Shown: piece after piece, positions 45,755 through 58,077 of the stretch
How the letters are laid out: each line of letters starts with the position of its first letter
Numbering within the stretch: position 1 is the first letter of the stretch
Origin: Bugula neritina
Taxonomy: Eukaryota > Bryozoa > Gymnolaemata > Cheilostomatida > Bugulidae
Direction: 5' to 3'
DNA length: 64,000 bases
Assembly (NCBI GenBank): GCA_964035545.1
Contig: CAXIUT010000223.1
Coordinates: forward strand, 1-64,000
Position numbers and translations under genes: made by a program
The notes under the pieces: model-generated
Told to the model about the DNA's origin: nothing
The model's database searches: none
What the model saw: only the letters and a program-made list of their open reading frames with translations

Positions 45755-46902
45755 TCACTGTTCTTCACTTTCTGACTCTTAGCACTACTTATTATCATCT
45801 AGATCCTTGTTAGAACTCTCACTTTATTTGTATGAATGGCTTTCCTAATCTTCGTCTTAATCATCACTAACTTCTTCTTGATTTATTTCTTTATTTTAAC
45901 CATCAGGAGAACCATTCTAGTTGGCATTCATTGATTCTTTGTTATGAGATTTATTACCAGAATTCAAATAAGGAATAGTATGGGAAATGGAATTTTTTAG
46001 ATTTTAAATAAGAACAGTACCATCACCCTCAATTTATTGGTTGTAAAGCTGTTATGATACTATTTGTACTATTTATTCTTCACCCTTTATAAAAAAATAT
46101 CTAACCTGATGCCTGAAACTTTATCCTTTCTGTGAAGAAGAAAAATTATTCCTTCTGTTTCTTCTTTAACCATCTTCTTCTTCTTCTTCTTCTTCTTCTT
46201 CTTCTTGTGTTCTGCATTCCAATAACCTTGGTAGCTATCAAAAGGTAAAGTTGAATTCGAAAATTATGAATTCGATTAATTCTCTTATTATTTCTGTGAT
46301 ATTTCATAACTTGCATGATAACTTTGTCCTTCTCCAGGATTTTAGTCATAAGTTTTCAATTCTATTTTATTTCTTTATCTTTTTAGCTTATTTTTTTTGA
46401 GATAATTGCTTTCTGTCTCATTCTTTTACTCCATTTTCTCATTTTTTTCAAGAAAATCATCTTTTTTCTATTCATCTTTCTCCTATCTTTTATGTTCGAA
46501 TCTACAGCTCTTATCGAAATAAACTTTATCTGCTATTTTATTCTGTTTTTTTTATTCTTCTTAGATTTTCTCTCTCTCACTATTTTCATTTTAAAGACTT
46601 GAACAAAAGATCCAATTCTTTTTATTATCTGGAGCTTTTTCTTCTTTTTACTCCTAATTTTTTCTCTTTTATTCTTTTTTATCCGTTTTGTCCTTTTTTT
46701 CCTTTTATTCTTCATCTTTTGCTTTTTGTCTGAGCATCCCTTTTTCTTGTTATCTGAGAATCTCTGCTTGTTTTTTCCTGAGAACATCTGCTTCTTGTTA
46801 TGAGGAAATCTATTCTTTGAGATCTTCAGCCGAATAAGTCTATTTTAGTTTTCCATCTTTGCATTTTGAGAACTGGGGGTCGCCTTGGAAGTTTTTATCC
46901 AT
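45755..46902 (-). CDS. Charged coiled-coil protein, copy 2
   Basis: Copy of the gene at 2167-3308 with two extra Lys codons in the poly-Lys run (46174-46206). The length change is a multiple of three, which suggests selection for frame, and the rest is almost unchanged. The same uncertainty about the intron after the run applies. Confidence 0.6.
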
Positions 46903-46983
46903 AATCTCTTTTAATGTAAAGTACAATCAAAATTCTCATATAATATCTAGAATGATTTATCACAATAAAAAAGTTTAACATAA

Positions 46984-49152
46984 TCAAAGAAAGATCTGTC
47001 TGCCTTTACAAAGCACATTAATATCATTTTTAGTACTCTTTTCCTAATTTCTAATTGTCTTCTTAAAAAATTTCTCAGCACTAGTCCGTCTAAACTTATT
47101 CCTTTCTGCCTTGATATTCATCTTTGAAGATTATCTCTGATTATTGATTTATATTTTATTCCCTCTAATTCCTTTGTTTACCTCTAAAGCTGGAGGCTCA
47201 GAAGTCACTCCTCTCAAACTTTGCTCAGCCACCTTCTGAACTCGTCTAAACTGAGCACAATTTTGTCCATTCATTAGCCCTTTGTTCTTTTATATTCGAC
47301 GATTGTTGTTGGTAAGACTAGTAAAGTTCCTGTCATTTTTGGATTTAGGAGGTTTTTGATAATCTGACTGCTTTGATAGACTATGAACTCTTTGATTTTT
47401 AAAGGATATTTTGTTGTGAAAATTTGATGTTATAATTTGAGTTGGAGCCTATAACAAATACATTGATAATTCTCTCTATTTTTAAACATTATCTTCAGTA
47501 TGAATAATAGCTGCTTCTGATTTTTGTTTCAAATTAGAAAACCCTTTTGATCCTTTAGCTGTATAAGCAGGTAAGTTAACTTTTATTTTTTCTTGTTTAT
47601 TTTTGATTGTTTTTGATATATTTTAACCTTTTTCAGGCTAGCTATCAGAACCACTATCAGAATCATTTCCAACTTTAAGTAAAAACTAACTTTCAGCTAA
47701 TTAATTAAATATTTTTTCTTTGAAATCGACTAATTTAGTTGATAGTTGTCTTCCATTTTAGACAGGTTAGTAGAAGTAAGTGCTGATACCTAGACATAGC
47801 TTTTTACCAACTTTTTAATAATCTTCAACAGTAAAATTATATCCATTGATAGGTCCACAAAAAGAAGCTTCTAATGTAAATATTTAATTGATTCTAAATT
47901 ATTTATAAAGAGCAACTCTAGCTGTTCCTTCCTTATTTTTCTAAATGTTAAAAGAACAATCAATATAACTATAAGCATTATGTATTTTGCTCATCAAATA
48001 AGGAAAAGATTTAGCTTTAGCTGTCTATACTTGATTTTTTTAATAACAGCCATAAAAAAATACATTTTTCTTTCTTGAATGACCATGTACATCAATAAAC
48101 ATTGATAACTTTCGACTTTTGCTTTATCTTCTTATCATTTATTTCAAACGATAGATCTAAGGATGATGCTTTTATGAAGGATCTTTCCATTTTCTGTTAA
48201 GATCAACTCCTGCAGCTGAAAAACGATAGTTTCCACGACTGACTCCATCTACGTTGACCATCGGCACTACTTTTATCAAAAATCTTTACCTCAAATAACA
48301 TGCATGTTACAATTAACAAAGAAGTTCTTTAATAAATCCTTAAATAATAAATGAAGATCCTGTTTATCCTGGATGAGTTCTAGCAGAAATAACAATAAAT
48401 TCTTTTGAATTGATATTACCAAAAGTAAAAATAGGTATTTTTCTACCTTAATAACTCACTCCTAAGATAGTTGGTTTTACTTGAGTTTGTATCTAAGTGA
48501 TAAAGCTATTAAGTTTTTAGAGTGTATAAGGAAAAGAGTAAGCAAATTACACTGAAGAATATTAATTAGTTTTAAAGAAAAAACTAAATTTCAGGCAATA
48601 AGTTTCTTATTATCCTTAGCTATAACTCTAATAACTGATATGAGTACCTCCCCTTCTCCACTTACTATCTTTCTGATCTCGATAGCACACTTTCATGCCC
48701 TGACTGAACAAACTACTTCGTTTATTGAACCCTTTGATGAGAAAATTGGCTTATCCTTTGATTCCTTAAGCTACAAAATAAAACCAACTGTTATTTCTTA
48801 GTGAATTTATTTATTGATCTAACGTTATTTTATACGAATTGTTGCCAATGATATCAACACTGCCTATATTACCAGATTAGAAATTGGATCTGAAAAGTGC
48901 GTTTCCTATTTTGATGATTTTGCCATGATTGCATGTAAGTTGTTTGCTATTGATATTGAAAGATTATGGTTAGGTGTAGGTGGGTAACACTACTAATCCT
49001 AATTTATGTTTTTATGAGATATATTTGCTTCTGGGGTTGGTTTTGCGATTGACTTCCACTAGCTATACTTGATTAGTTATTGTATACACTTAGGGTATTT
49101 ATAGCTAAAATTATCCATCGCTTTGAGGGTCTTTCTATAAGTAACTATGCAT
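46984..49152 (-). CDS. Cytosolic carboxypeptidase (CCP/AGBL type), copy 2
   Basis: Intact copy of the 3390-5558 gene with the same zinc and catalytic motifs, including the TAA codon in HPG-x-TGSS. Only scattered substitutions distinguish the two, and no frame break was seen. Confidence 0.92.
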
Positions 49153-49234
49153 TTGGTTGTTTTATAATATTTATTATCTATGTTAATAATTGTACTATGA
49201 TCAAAGTTATAAGTATTTATATGATTATAGATGA

Positions 49235-50168
49235 TCAGAAGATTAGATTGTTCATGAGAGAGCCTAAACAAAAACTGCCTATTATCATCAGTAGCAACAT
49301 AGGAAATGGATAAATTGAATTTGATTCTCCTTGATTTGCCTTCAAGTTGTTTATTGTTGCCTTCTCTTTCCTTATTTTATCGTCCAATTCTGCTAATATA
49401 GCCTTCTACTCGCTTCTATCTCTACTATCTTTGACAGGTTCAGTCATCGAATGGAAAAGATTCATGTTATTTTTATCTTTTACTGATGTATTTGTTATGT
49501 TGATCGAGTTGTAACTCTACTACAGGTCGATTGTTTTAGTTTACTATGCAGGTATTGTTTTGATTTATGTGGATTATACTTTCATAAAGGTAGTAGGTGA
49601 TTAAATTTATTTATTTATAGGACTTTTCTAGATTTATTTTTATACTATTTAATCTTTTTTTTGCCATTTCTTTGATTCTACTTAAACTTTAGGCATTGAG
49701 TTAGTTAGGGTTTAATCTTTGACGGGTGTATATGTAATTTCTTATTTTTATTATTTAATTTTAGGACTCATGATAACAAGTTCTGGATCATACTTTTTAA
49801 CAGTAACAACTGTTTTGAAGATAGAATCTTTAGTATGTGAAGTCATTTTAGAATCTTTGTTTCTTATATCTTACTAGCTAGCTATTCCATAGTTAAACTA
49901 CAATTTGAGTGGAGTAGTTTCTGATGGTTTATCTGTCAATTTGATAGCTATTTCTCTAACAGATTAGGGCAAGATGAAATCATGAGTGGTTTGTAAGGAG
50001 ACAACTGTTTTTTGATTAGTTTTTATCTTTAATTAAAATAAGTAATACTTTGAAGACATAGGTATGTGGTGATTTGTTGGTGAGTTTAAGTGATTTGTTG
50101 AAACTTTATTGTTTTGTTGAGTATGTTATGTCTGTGTCGATTTAGATATCTTGGGCGGATCCTTTCAT
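49235..50168 (-). CDS. VAP-like MSP-domain protein, copy 2
   Basis: Intact copy of 5641-6574, with the same MSP domain, 22-nt intron and C-terminal anchor. Confidence 0.8.
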
Positions 50169-50247
50169 TTATAAGCAATAAAATATGATTATAACTATAA
50201 AATATGGTCAATATTAATATATTGATTATGCTATTTGAAATAATATA

Positions 50248-51541
50248 TCAATATTATTTTGAACCAATTGGTTGGATCTATTCTAATTCGACTTATTTCT
50301 TTTTTTATTTGTTTTGTTTTATTTGTCCAAATAGTCTGCTTAAATTGATTTTTATTTGAATAAAATATTTTGAAATGGATTCATAGTACTTGTAGAACAT
50401 ACCAAGAGAGATGATAGCATTGAAGTAGATTAAAGCTATTTGCCAATTACTGATATCCATTTTGAGTAAAGATAGCTATTTGAATTTATAGGGACAATCT
50501 TCAGGTGTAACTATTGCCATATATTGCATAGAATGAGTCAATACCAAGAGTAAAACTATAGTTATTTCTCTGAAAATCAATAGATTACTATTCAACTTTT
50601 TATATTATTAAAATTACTGTTTAATATTGTGGATATTGTTGATAGTAAAGATAACTAAAGGAATGATATCAAAGGAATAAAAAGACATTGCTGCTACTAT
50701 TACATTGATGCATAGATTATATTTAGAATTATGCATATTATTCCAAATAAGCAGATATCCAATAAATAAAATGAGCATAATAACGATACTTATTGTTGTG
50801 CTCCTCTATACTAGTAACAAGACAGTATGATCCTGAGATTTACCGATCTAGTAACTAAATAGTTTAACCTACATCTAGCAATATATCAAAAGCAAAATCA
50901 AAAGGTTAAAAAATGCTCCTTACTAAGATCTAATAAGATTGACTACGAACAGCAATTGACTAACACCACATAAAGTTAATAAGATACAAACCGTCCATCT
51001 CATTACCACCAAATCTTTTAGATATTTACTGAGTTCAAATGGTTTTAAATCGATATGCATTTCGATTTATTTGGATTTTAAGTGAATAGATTTTTCCTTT
51101 GTGTAATTCAAAAAATAGTCTATTTCTGACAACACAGTTTTTGATTACTTTTTAGTTCTATCATTTAGATCTATTTCTTCTAATTTGATTATTAGTTTAT
51201 TTTTATTTCCAAAAAAAAGTTGAGCCATCAGCATTTGAACTACTATAAAATGGTTCTTAGAATTTGAATTACAATACCAAACGTTGAGTGTACTTTGATT
51301 CGGTGTTATCGAATATGGTTAAATTTAGTTTGTTTGAATCGTCAGTGAAACTTCCTAATTCACTGATGTTTCTACCTCCATGGCTTTATTTGAAGAAGTT
51401 GTTCAACATTTTGGTTTAGTTGTGAATCTAAGTTGATGCAAAAACTGTCTTGTTCCAAGTTAAAGTAAAAGAATTGCTTTTGATCGAAATCAAAATGAGT
51501 GAAAGATAGACTAACTGAGTCAATGAGTTTTTAAAGGTCAT
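50248..51541 (-). pseudogene. Multi-TM protein member 1, copy 2, with one-base frameshift
   Basis: Identical in layout to 6654-7946, but the A run at 51211-51218 has eight A where copy 1 has seven (7617-7623). This shifts the frame after about 110 codons and cuts off all membrane helices. It may be a true null allele or a homopolymer sequencing error. Confidence 0.6.
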
Positions 51542-51586
51542 AATATATATATATTTAATCTTAAATTAACTTGATTTTTAGATTTA

Positions 51587-51998
51587 TCAAAAGATTCTTT
51601 GGAAATACGAACCTATTGCAGGTAATATATTTTGAGAATAACTTTTGATCATTTAAATCCATCCTTTACTTTCTACGATAACTTCTTCCATCACCTCAAC
51701 CAATTCTTCCTCTTCTTTTATAAACTTCTTCAAATAAGCTGGTTGGATTAGTCTATCCCGATAAAGTATTTTTCTGATTCTTCTTCTACAAACTGGACAG
51801 GTTCCTTTTTTCTATTTTTGATGAGAAGTACCTTAGCCCACTGTGAAAGACAGGTATGACAGAAACGATGAGAACATTCATCAGGTTTTGACTAAATAGT
51901 GATAGAAATACTTTTAGTGGTCTTAGCATGCATATTTGACAAACATTTTCCGATTCAGACTATTTTTTAATCTGGCGGGTTTTGTTCCTTTTTGACAT
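51587..51998 (-). CDS. Small RING-finger protein, copy 2 (intact stop)
   Basis: Same three-exon RING protein as copy 1, ending at TGA 51587-51589, 46 bp before the start codon of the next gene. This is probably the normal form: about 123 residues with the RING in the first 60 and a helical acidic C-terminus. Confidence 0.82.
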
Positions 51999-52124
51999 CA
52001 AGTATTAATTATAACTAAAAATCAAAACTAAATTATTATTATAACCCTCATCATCAATATATATTAAATGAAGTTATTATCTAACATCCATTTTTCAATC
52101 ATTTAAATCTTTATAAATATAAAA

Positions 52125-52432
52125 ATGCAACAAACAATAACAATAAAAGTAGATTTCGGTGGCGGTCTTGATCTAGTATTCGACAACATCCGCTAGCTCA
52201 CCCTACAACTACCTACCCCAGCAACCATTCAAGGTGTTATTTAAGAATTGGCCAATAAGTATGCCAATAGCAAGAAGTAAATGTTTGCAGTTAACAATAA
52301 GATGTAATGATGGTATTATTTAGGTTGCCAGGGATATTAGTGTTGGTAAATGATGCTGATTGGGAGTTGCTGTAGAAAGAAGAGACGTAGTTGTAAAACA
52401 AAGATAAAGTTAGCTTTATATCTACTTTGCAT
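52125..52432 (+). pseudogene. URM1: Urm1, copy 2, lacking the C-terminal Gly-Gly
   Basis: Identical to the complete gene up to STLH, where the shared block ends. The following bases read Ile-Leu-Tyr and continue without TGA for about 110 codons to 52765, antisense to the neighbouring gene. The Gly-Gly needed for activation by Uba4 and for thiocarboxylate formation is therefore missing, and this copy should be inactive. Confidence 0.88.
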
Positions 52433-52547
52433 ATATTATATTATCACTAACAATAAAATAAAATTGTCTAAATTAACCAGAATATTTCTATATAGGACCA
52501 AATACAAAAGATAAAATTATTATTAAGTTAAATAAGTAGAGATAACA

Positions 52548-53282
52548 TCATTTCAATTCTAATAATAAATTCATATTTTTCATTATTTCATCTCTATTCA
52601 CTATAAGGAGTACTCTGTGATAAGCCAATATCTCCAACTCAGAACTCTTCTCTTTTGATTGATTTTTACTCTTCTACTCTGCCTATTTTACTATTTTTTT
52701 CATAAAAATCATTCCATCACGACTGGAAAGACTTTTTGAGACTGTTTCTTCAATATTTCGAATGAATCTCTGCATCTATCGTTTTTATTCTTCATTATCG
52801 AACTTATTCACTTTCCTTAAGTAGAAAATTAATTTTTAAAGATTTATGAGGTTATTATTATTGATCAGACTGAAAATTCCTTGTTTTAGTTCAATATAAA
52901 CTTTGCATCCTCGAATCAAAGCCAAATATTATTCTTTTAATTAAGATGAATAATTTTTAACATTATTTAATCCTAAATCTTTGATTTTCTTTTCTATTTT
53001 CTATAACAACTGATAGTATTTGATCTTTTTTTATTTTTTATAGTTACAAGCTATTCTAAAACTCATCAAAATTTAAAGCAAAAGATCTAATATTTCTTTG
53101 AAATCAATTATTGAAGAGTTATAGATATCTTCATAGCTTATAATAAAGTATTCCAAATATTAAAAATATTTTTTATCTTTTTTCATTTATAACAACTTAC
53201 AATAAATGACCCAAGAGTTGAGAACTTTTACGTATTCTAAATTCATAGAGGAAGATAACTGATTGACAATATCATGTCTCAT
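52548..53282 (-). CDS. Helical protein, unknown, at the chromosome III end
   Basis: An ORF of about 240 codons with TAA/TAG as Glu and no TGA. Largely alpha-helical and Lys/Glu/Ile/Leu-rich (for example YFEYLEYFIISYEDIYN), with no hydrophobic TM. A 20-nt GTACTC...ATAG candidate intron near the 3' end would shorten the C-terminus. The start codon lies only about 45 bp from the telomere, so promoter and leader must be extremely short. No family recognised. Confidence 0.55.
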
Positions 53283-53327
53283 TTATTTTTATAACTTTTA
53301 ATCTTTTGATATAAACTTATTTTATTT

Positions 53328-53402
53328 GGGGTTGGGGTTGGGGTTGGGGTTGGGGTTGGGGTTGGGGTTGGGGTTGGGGTTGGGGTTGGGGTTGGGGTTG
53401 GG
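53328..53402 (+). repeat. Telomere, right end of chromosome III (G4T2)n
   Basis: A 75-bp regular GGGGTT array in right-end orientation, running into an N spacer. Confidence 0.97.
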
Positions 53403-53602
53403 NNNNNNNNNNNNNNNNNNNNNNNNNNNNNNNNNNNNNNNNNNNNNNNNNNNNNNNNNNNNNNNNNNNNNNNNNNNNNNNNNNNNNNNNNNNNNNNNNN
53501 NNNNNNNNNNNNNNNNNNNNNNNNNNNNNNNNNNNNNNNNNNNNNNNNNNNNNNNNNNNNNNNNNNNNNNNNNNNNNNNNNNNNNNNNNNNNNNNNNNNN
53601 NN
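53403..53602. other. Assembly gap of exactly 200 N
   Basis: Same size as the gap at 21249-21448; a scaffolding spacer between two chromosome ends. Confidence 0.95.
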
Positions 53603-53685
53603 CCCAACCCCAACCCCAACCCCAACCCCAACCCCAACCCCAACCCCAACCCCAACCCCAACCCCAACCCCAACCCCAACCCCAA
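53603..53685 (-). repeat. Telomere, left end of chromosome IV (C4A2)n
   Basis: An 83-bp regular CCCCAA array in left-end orientation. Unique sequence begins at 53686. Confidence 0.97.
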
Positions 53686-53811
53686 ACTCTATCGTCAGAT
53701 ATTGAGACAAACTTTATTCATACATACAATAATCGATACTTATTCTATCAATCTCAGTTACAAAGCTAATTCGACATTAATATTGTTATTTTATGATAAT
53801 TTTGATGAACA

Positions 53812-54226
53812 TCATCCGAATGCAATTTTGGAAATGGCACCAGTTGGAGACTTTACTCTGGTTGTTCTGAACACCTCTTCCTTTTTACGGTAGTCAGTAG
53901 CTTAATTTCCAAATGAAATCGAACTCTTTCCTGCATTTCTGGGGTCATAATTTGGCATTTTATGATTAAATTCACCCTCCTTTTTTATCTTTTCCACTTC
54001 TTTCCTTTTAGGTTTCTCTTCTTCATACTTAAAATCATCATTTCCAAACACAATTTTGCTTTAATTATGATATTTTTTAACTATTTTAGAGATACTTACT
54101 ATGAGCTGACTATGGCTTTGTCGTTTTTACAGGCTTATTCCAGTACGAAGACCAAGTACTCTTACTAGAAGGACTAGTGGGAACCTTTATACTTGATTTA
54201 TTTGCCCCAATGCTTGGCTTCTACAT
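53812..54226 (-). CDS. Small basic protein with repeated FG motifs, unknown
   Basis: Exon 1 (MEKPSIGANKSSIKVP) and exon 2 are joined by a 23-nt intron (GTTAAA...TAAAG). Three short related motifs are seen: TKIVFGND, SSISFGNE and, at the very C-terminus, SKIAFG. The pattern recalls small disordered microtubule-associated proteins, but no family is claimed. It is the first gene of chromosome IV; its stop is 126 bp from the telomere. Confidence 0.55.
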
Positions 54227-54526
54227 TTTCTTATGATATCTTTTTCTTAAAATTATCAAATTATCAAATAAGATTAATGATTTTTTGATAAAAAGCAACA
54301 ATAAATAAAAAATGATGATTTAAAATAAATATTATTTTAAAGCTAAAAATGGATAATTTTATTATTATAGCCTTCTTAAAATTTAAAAATGATTTTAATA
54401 TCAAATAAAAATAAAAGAAAAGAAATATCTTTAATTCTTTATTTTTGAATGAATAAATGTCTTTAAGAATATAAATATATGTAAATGTTTTGGTTAACCT
54501 TATAATTTATTAATTTCTTCTTTATA
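54227..54526. other. Intergenic, nothing recognised
   Basis: A 300-bp AT-rich spacer between two divergent start codons. It must contain both promoters. No motif recognised. Confidence 0.45.
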
Positions 54527-55420
54527 ATGCAATAAGGTCAAAAGTAACTTCCTCTCTTACTCTATCGTCTTCATGTTAAAGCAGCATCTCTTTTCTTTCA
54601 AAAACTATTCCTTTTCGATCAATCTGAAGATGGAGATGTTAGTATTCGACATTATGATCTCGAATGTGAAGGAATTTCTATTATCAGCGATTTCTTTAAA
54701 ACTAGAAAACAAAACACTTTACTTAAAGCCTTTCTGAAAATATAAGAATACAAAAAAGTTGACAAAAAACAGGCTTAAATTATCAATAAAAAAACAACTT
54801 AAACAACCAGAAGAACCAACTTAAACACCACTCTCACAGTTTCATAGACTAGTCCAATAAAGAAGATTCAAGTCAACCCTCTGAGATTCGATAGGGAAGG
54901 AAGTAGAACTCCAATTGTTGGGTCTCAGACAGGAAATAAGTCAGTTAATATGGAACAATTATTGAACAGAGTCAAAAAGGCTAATAGTCAAAGAGGCTAA
55001 TATTCATTTAGAGAAGGAAATTAATATGATAAAGACAGCAGATACCTAAGAGAAGTGAGAGGTTTGGTAAATATGAACAGCTCTCAAAACATGAATAATA
55101 CTAGAGACATGAATAACACTAGATATAATATCAGAGAAAGTAGATAAAACTACAGTTACTATGTTCCAAGGAATAACTTGAATGACTCTCATTGGCAAAT
55201 GGATGAAAGGTTAAGAACGAATCCTTCCTTTAAGGCAAATCAAGGAGGAAAATCTCTTTACAGTGATAGTCGTAGAAACTTAAGACGTCAAGATATTTTG
55301 TAAAAGTTTTTGAACATCTAGGAAGGACTGAAAGGAATATAAAAGGGAAAGAAAGCAATTAAGCTAGATGGAAATATCATGGGATAAATACAAAACATGA
55401 AAGAAAGATTAAAACTTTGA
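54527..55420 (+). CDS. Asn/Arg-rich protein, unknown, copy B
   Basis: From codon 7 onward it is nearly identical to 39943-40842, but it starts MQEGQKELPLLLY where copy A starts MAESDRKRELPLLLY. Each copy has its own start codon and upstream sequence, so both remain translatable despite the breakpoint. Confidence 0.6.
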
Positions 55421-55465
55421 TTTTCGACAGATAATTTCACTTTTTATTTCATATCACAATGAATC

Positions 55466-55761
55466 ATGATGTTGTGTGACTACATAGAAGGCAGTTTCAA
55501 CATCAGCGATGAGGACGTGTCGATCTCTGATATCGATTCCGAATTAGTGTTACAAAGCCTAATGCACATGGACGCAAGTAGAAATATCGAGGAAACCTCC
55601 TTCATCTCTCCAGTGAGTATTGAAAGAAATAGGTATTCCCTAAGTTATATTGACTATACATTCCAGCGATCGGGATCTACTTTGTTGAGTCTGTTATGGA
55701 CACATTTGATGATTCTTTTCGCTACTAGTCCCGGCTGAATCCTTAGAGATCTACATGGTGA
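55466..55761 (+). CDS. Small acidic protein, unknown, copy B
   Basis: Copy of 38473-38768 with substitutions such as K to E and Y to D in the first 15 residues. The same 23-nt intron is required. It starts 45 bp after the preceding stop. Confidence 0.5.
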
Positions 55762-55915
55762 TGAGTCTAGCTGTGCTTTGGAGGTTGGATGTAGTTGTAG
55801 CGAGGTAGAGAAAGCATACTTTTGGAAGCTTGAGTTGCGATTCTAGTGAACATACGACTTATTATTATGAGTTGAGTATAAATATTAATGCAAAATCATT
55901 AAAGCAATCAGAAAG

Positions 55916-57112
55916 TCAAAGAGCTAGTTTCTGACTGCATTGAATCACCTAGTGCCATTGAATGCCAAGGTCTCTTCCTGCTTGACTGCTAAAGTTTTGA
56001 AGAAATTCAGCTTGGTCATTGCTGGTAAATAGTTTCTATTTCAAAAAAAGTAAATAAGTGACGATTAGTTTGTAGAGAAAAGTCCATCCTTTGGTTCTAA
56101 ACTAAGCTATAACAGAACCCATGTATTCTATTGAGATACAGTTACTCATTAGACTGAATAACCAGCCATTGATGAAACATTCAGGCATAACATCTAGTTC
56201 TTCCATGAAAAGATGAAGGTCAGGTATTTTTACTTGTATTAATTTGATGATAGCTTGACGATGTACTTCTAGTTTCTAGAAGCCAAGCAAATATATCATT
56301 CTCAGCTATTGTTCTTCCATCAGTTATACTAGAGCCCAGAAAGTTTGTTCTTAACTTTTGATGTGATAGAGCAAAATGCCTGCAATCAAGTTGAGTCCTT
56401 GAACATAACCTACTTCCATGTCATATACAGAGTAAGCTACTAACACAGCTTTCAACATATCTGAAAAGTGTGAGTCAGGAGCAAAAGTAGGACACTATGG
56501 AAAGGTTCTATTGATATCTTTCTCTATTTGAACTAAGTTGTTTGTTTGAGGTTTTTACCTTGAAAGTTTTCGATAGATTGAGTGATCTGTTTTTGATTGA
56601 GATTTAGTCCATTGTAGTTGATAGTGACAAGGCTATGGACATAGACAGCCTTGAAAACCAAGTTGAGGTTTGTTATCACTTACTCCACAGAGAAAAGCAA
56701 ACCTATTCCAGTTGAAGGATGGTTTAAGACTATGATACTATTGTTGAATGTTGTACTTTTGATGATTTTCTTCTTTTTATTGAACTTTTCTGTTGTAGTC
56801 TTGTGATTAACTGATAAAACTAGAAGTCCTACGAGAAGGAGACAGAGTCAATAACAGTTGACTTTTATTTGATTTATGTTTTTGAGGTGAATTGTTTGAT
56901 GTCTTTTTGGCGATAGTCGAAATGCTTTGCTTACTAATGATGCTTGGTTTGCTAAAAATTATTTTGGATTTGGGTTTGAGTTGATTAATTCGGTAAGTAG
57001 CAGTTGAAGAAAGAGAGTAAGTAGATAGAGATTTGCTATCATCATCTGAATGATCGCGATGAGTGTAGGTAAAAATCAGAGGAGATAATGGTTAGGAATA
57101 AGTTGGGTACAT
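55916..57112 (-). CDS. TBC-domain RabGAP, copy B
   Basis: Same length (1197 bp) and same motifs as copy A at 37129-38325, including the Arg and Gln fingers and both introns. No frame break seen. Confidence 0.85.
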
Positions 57113-57300
57113 ATTAATCAAAAAATTATAGAACCTTTTTTTTAACCTGAAAGCTTCAGAAATCTTTTTTGAATAAATAAAAAACAAAATAAAAACAAAG
57201 GAGTGAGATATAGATATGTAGTAATAGGTTTATTAATTGACTCTTTATTCGAATTGACTATAATATAAAGTTGATGTTTGAAGGCAATCGAGATTTCGCC

Positions 57301-58019
57301 ATGAACGAAGACCACAAGTTAGAGTCTATCAGAGAAAGCTAGTGCTACAAAAGTTTCCGTCTCTACAAAACCATCATCGAAGTCATGGAGTATCGACAAT
57401 ATGTGGTCGGATAAGAAACAAGAAACATGACTGAAGCAGAGTTCAGCTAGCTCTACCACAGACACTAGTTGACTGACAAAAGAGAAATATTTCCTCCTTT
57501 AGAGTTCGATGAAGATGAAGAGATAGATCCTTCGATCGCTGTCTTTTACAATTTCACTTGCGAAGATATCACTTCAGAGTATATCAGTCGTATTATCAAA
57601 TCTTGCTCAAAGATCAGAAAATTCTTCTTGGTTGCTCCTTCCTTGATGAAAGGCAAGAATACCACTTACGCCATTGACAAAAAAACACAAAACTATCTCA
57701 ATGAAATCAGCAAGAAAGACAAGTTAGAAGCCCACCCCTATCGCTTTGAGATCTTCCGTCAAGATGAACTGTTTTTCAACGTTCTCAAACACGACTTGGT
57801 TCCTGAACATAGAGTTCTAACTGAAGTGCAGAAGGAAGAGCTCTTCTAGAAATAGTATTTATCTTTTAACATAGCAAAGTGAAAGAAGGACAACTGCCAA
57901 AGATCATGATGTCTGACCCAGTGGCCAAATTTTTAGGTCTGAGACGAGGAGATGTAGTCAAAATAATCAGAAAGAGTGAAACAGCTGGAACCTACACTAC
58001 CTATAGAATAGCAATTTGA
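57301..58019 (+). CDS. RPB5: RNA polymerase subunit Rpb5 (RPABC1), copy B
   Basis: Same length (719 bp) and an apparently identical protein to copy A, with the same 20-nt intron (GTATTTA...CATAG). The shared block ends at its stop codon. What follows is an HECT gene on the opposite strand, whereas copy A is followed by D2LIC. Confidence 0.95.
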
Positions 58020-58077
58020 TAGAAAAACAACTTTTTAACTTTGCCTATTTCTTTAATATAATAACAAATCAAACAAA

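Larger units (their letters stand above)
43589..52432 (+). repeat. 8.8-kb shared block, copy 2
   Basis: Nearly identical to 1-8836 in the same orientation and eight bases longer: two extra TTC units near 46174-46206, one A at 51211-51218 and one A near 51589. It begins inside the S10 gene as far as the window shows. It ends after GCAT at 52432, after which chromosome III has its own 0.9 kb before the telomere. Confidence 0.95.
54549..58019 (+). repeat. Shared block B, inverted relative to 36225-40829, without the DHHC gene
   Basis: See block A. Gene order here is Asn/Arg-rich protein, small acidic protein, TBC (minus), Rpb5. Between the first two, only 37 bp stand in place of the 1.16 kb carrying the DHHC gene. 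A 7-bp insertion (about 55905-55911) after the TBC stop is another difference from block A. Confidence 0.93.
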
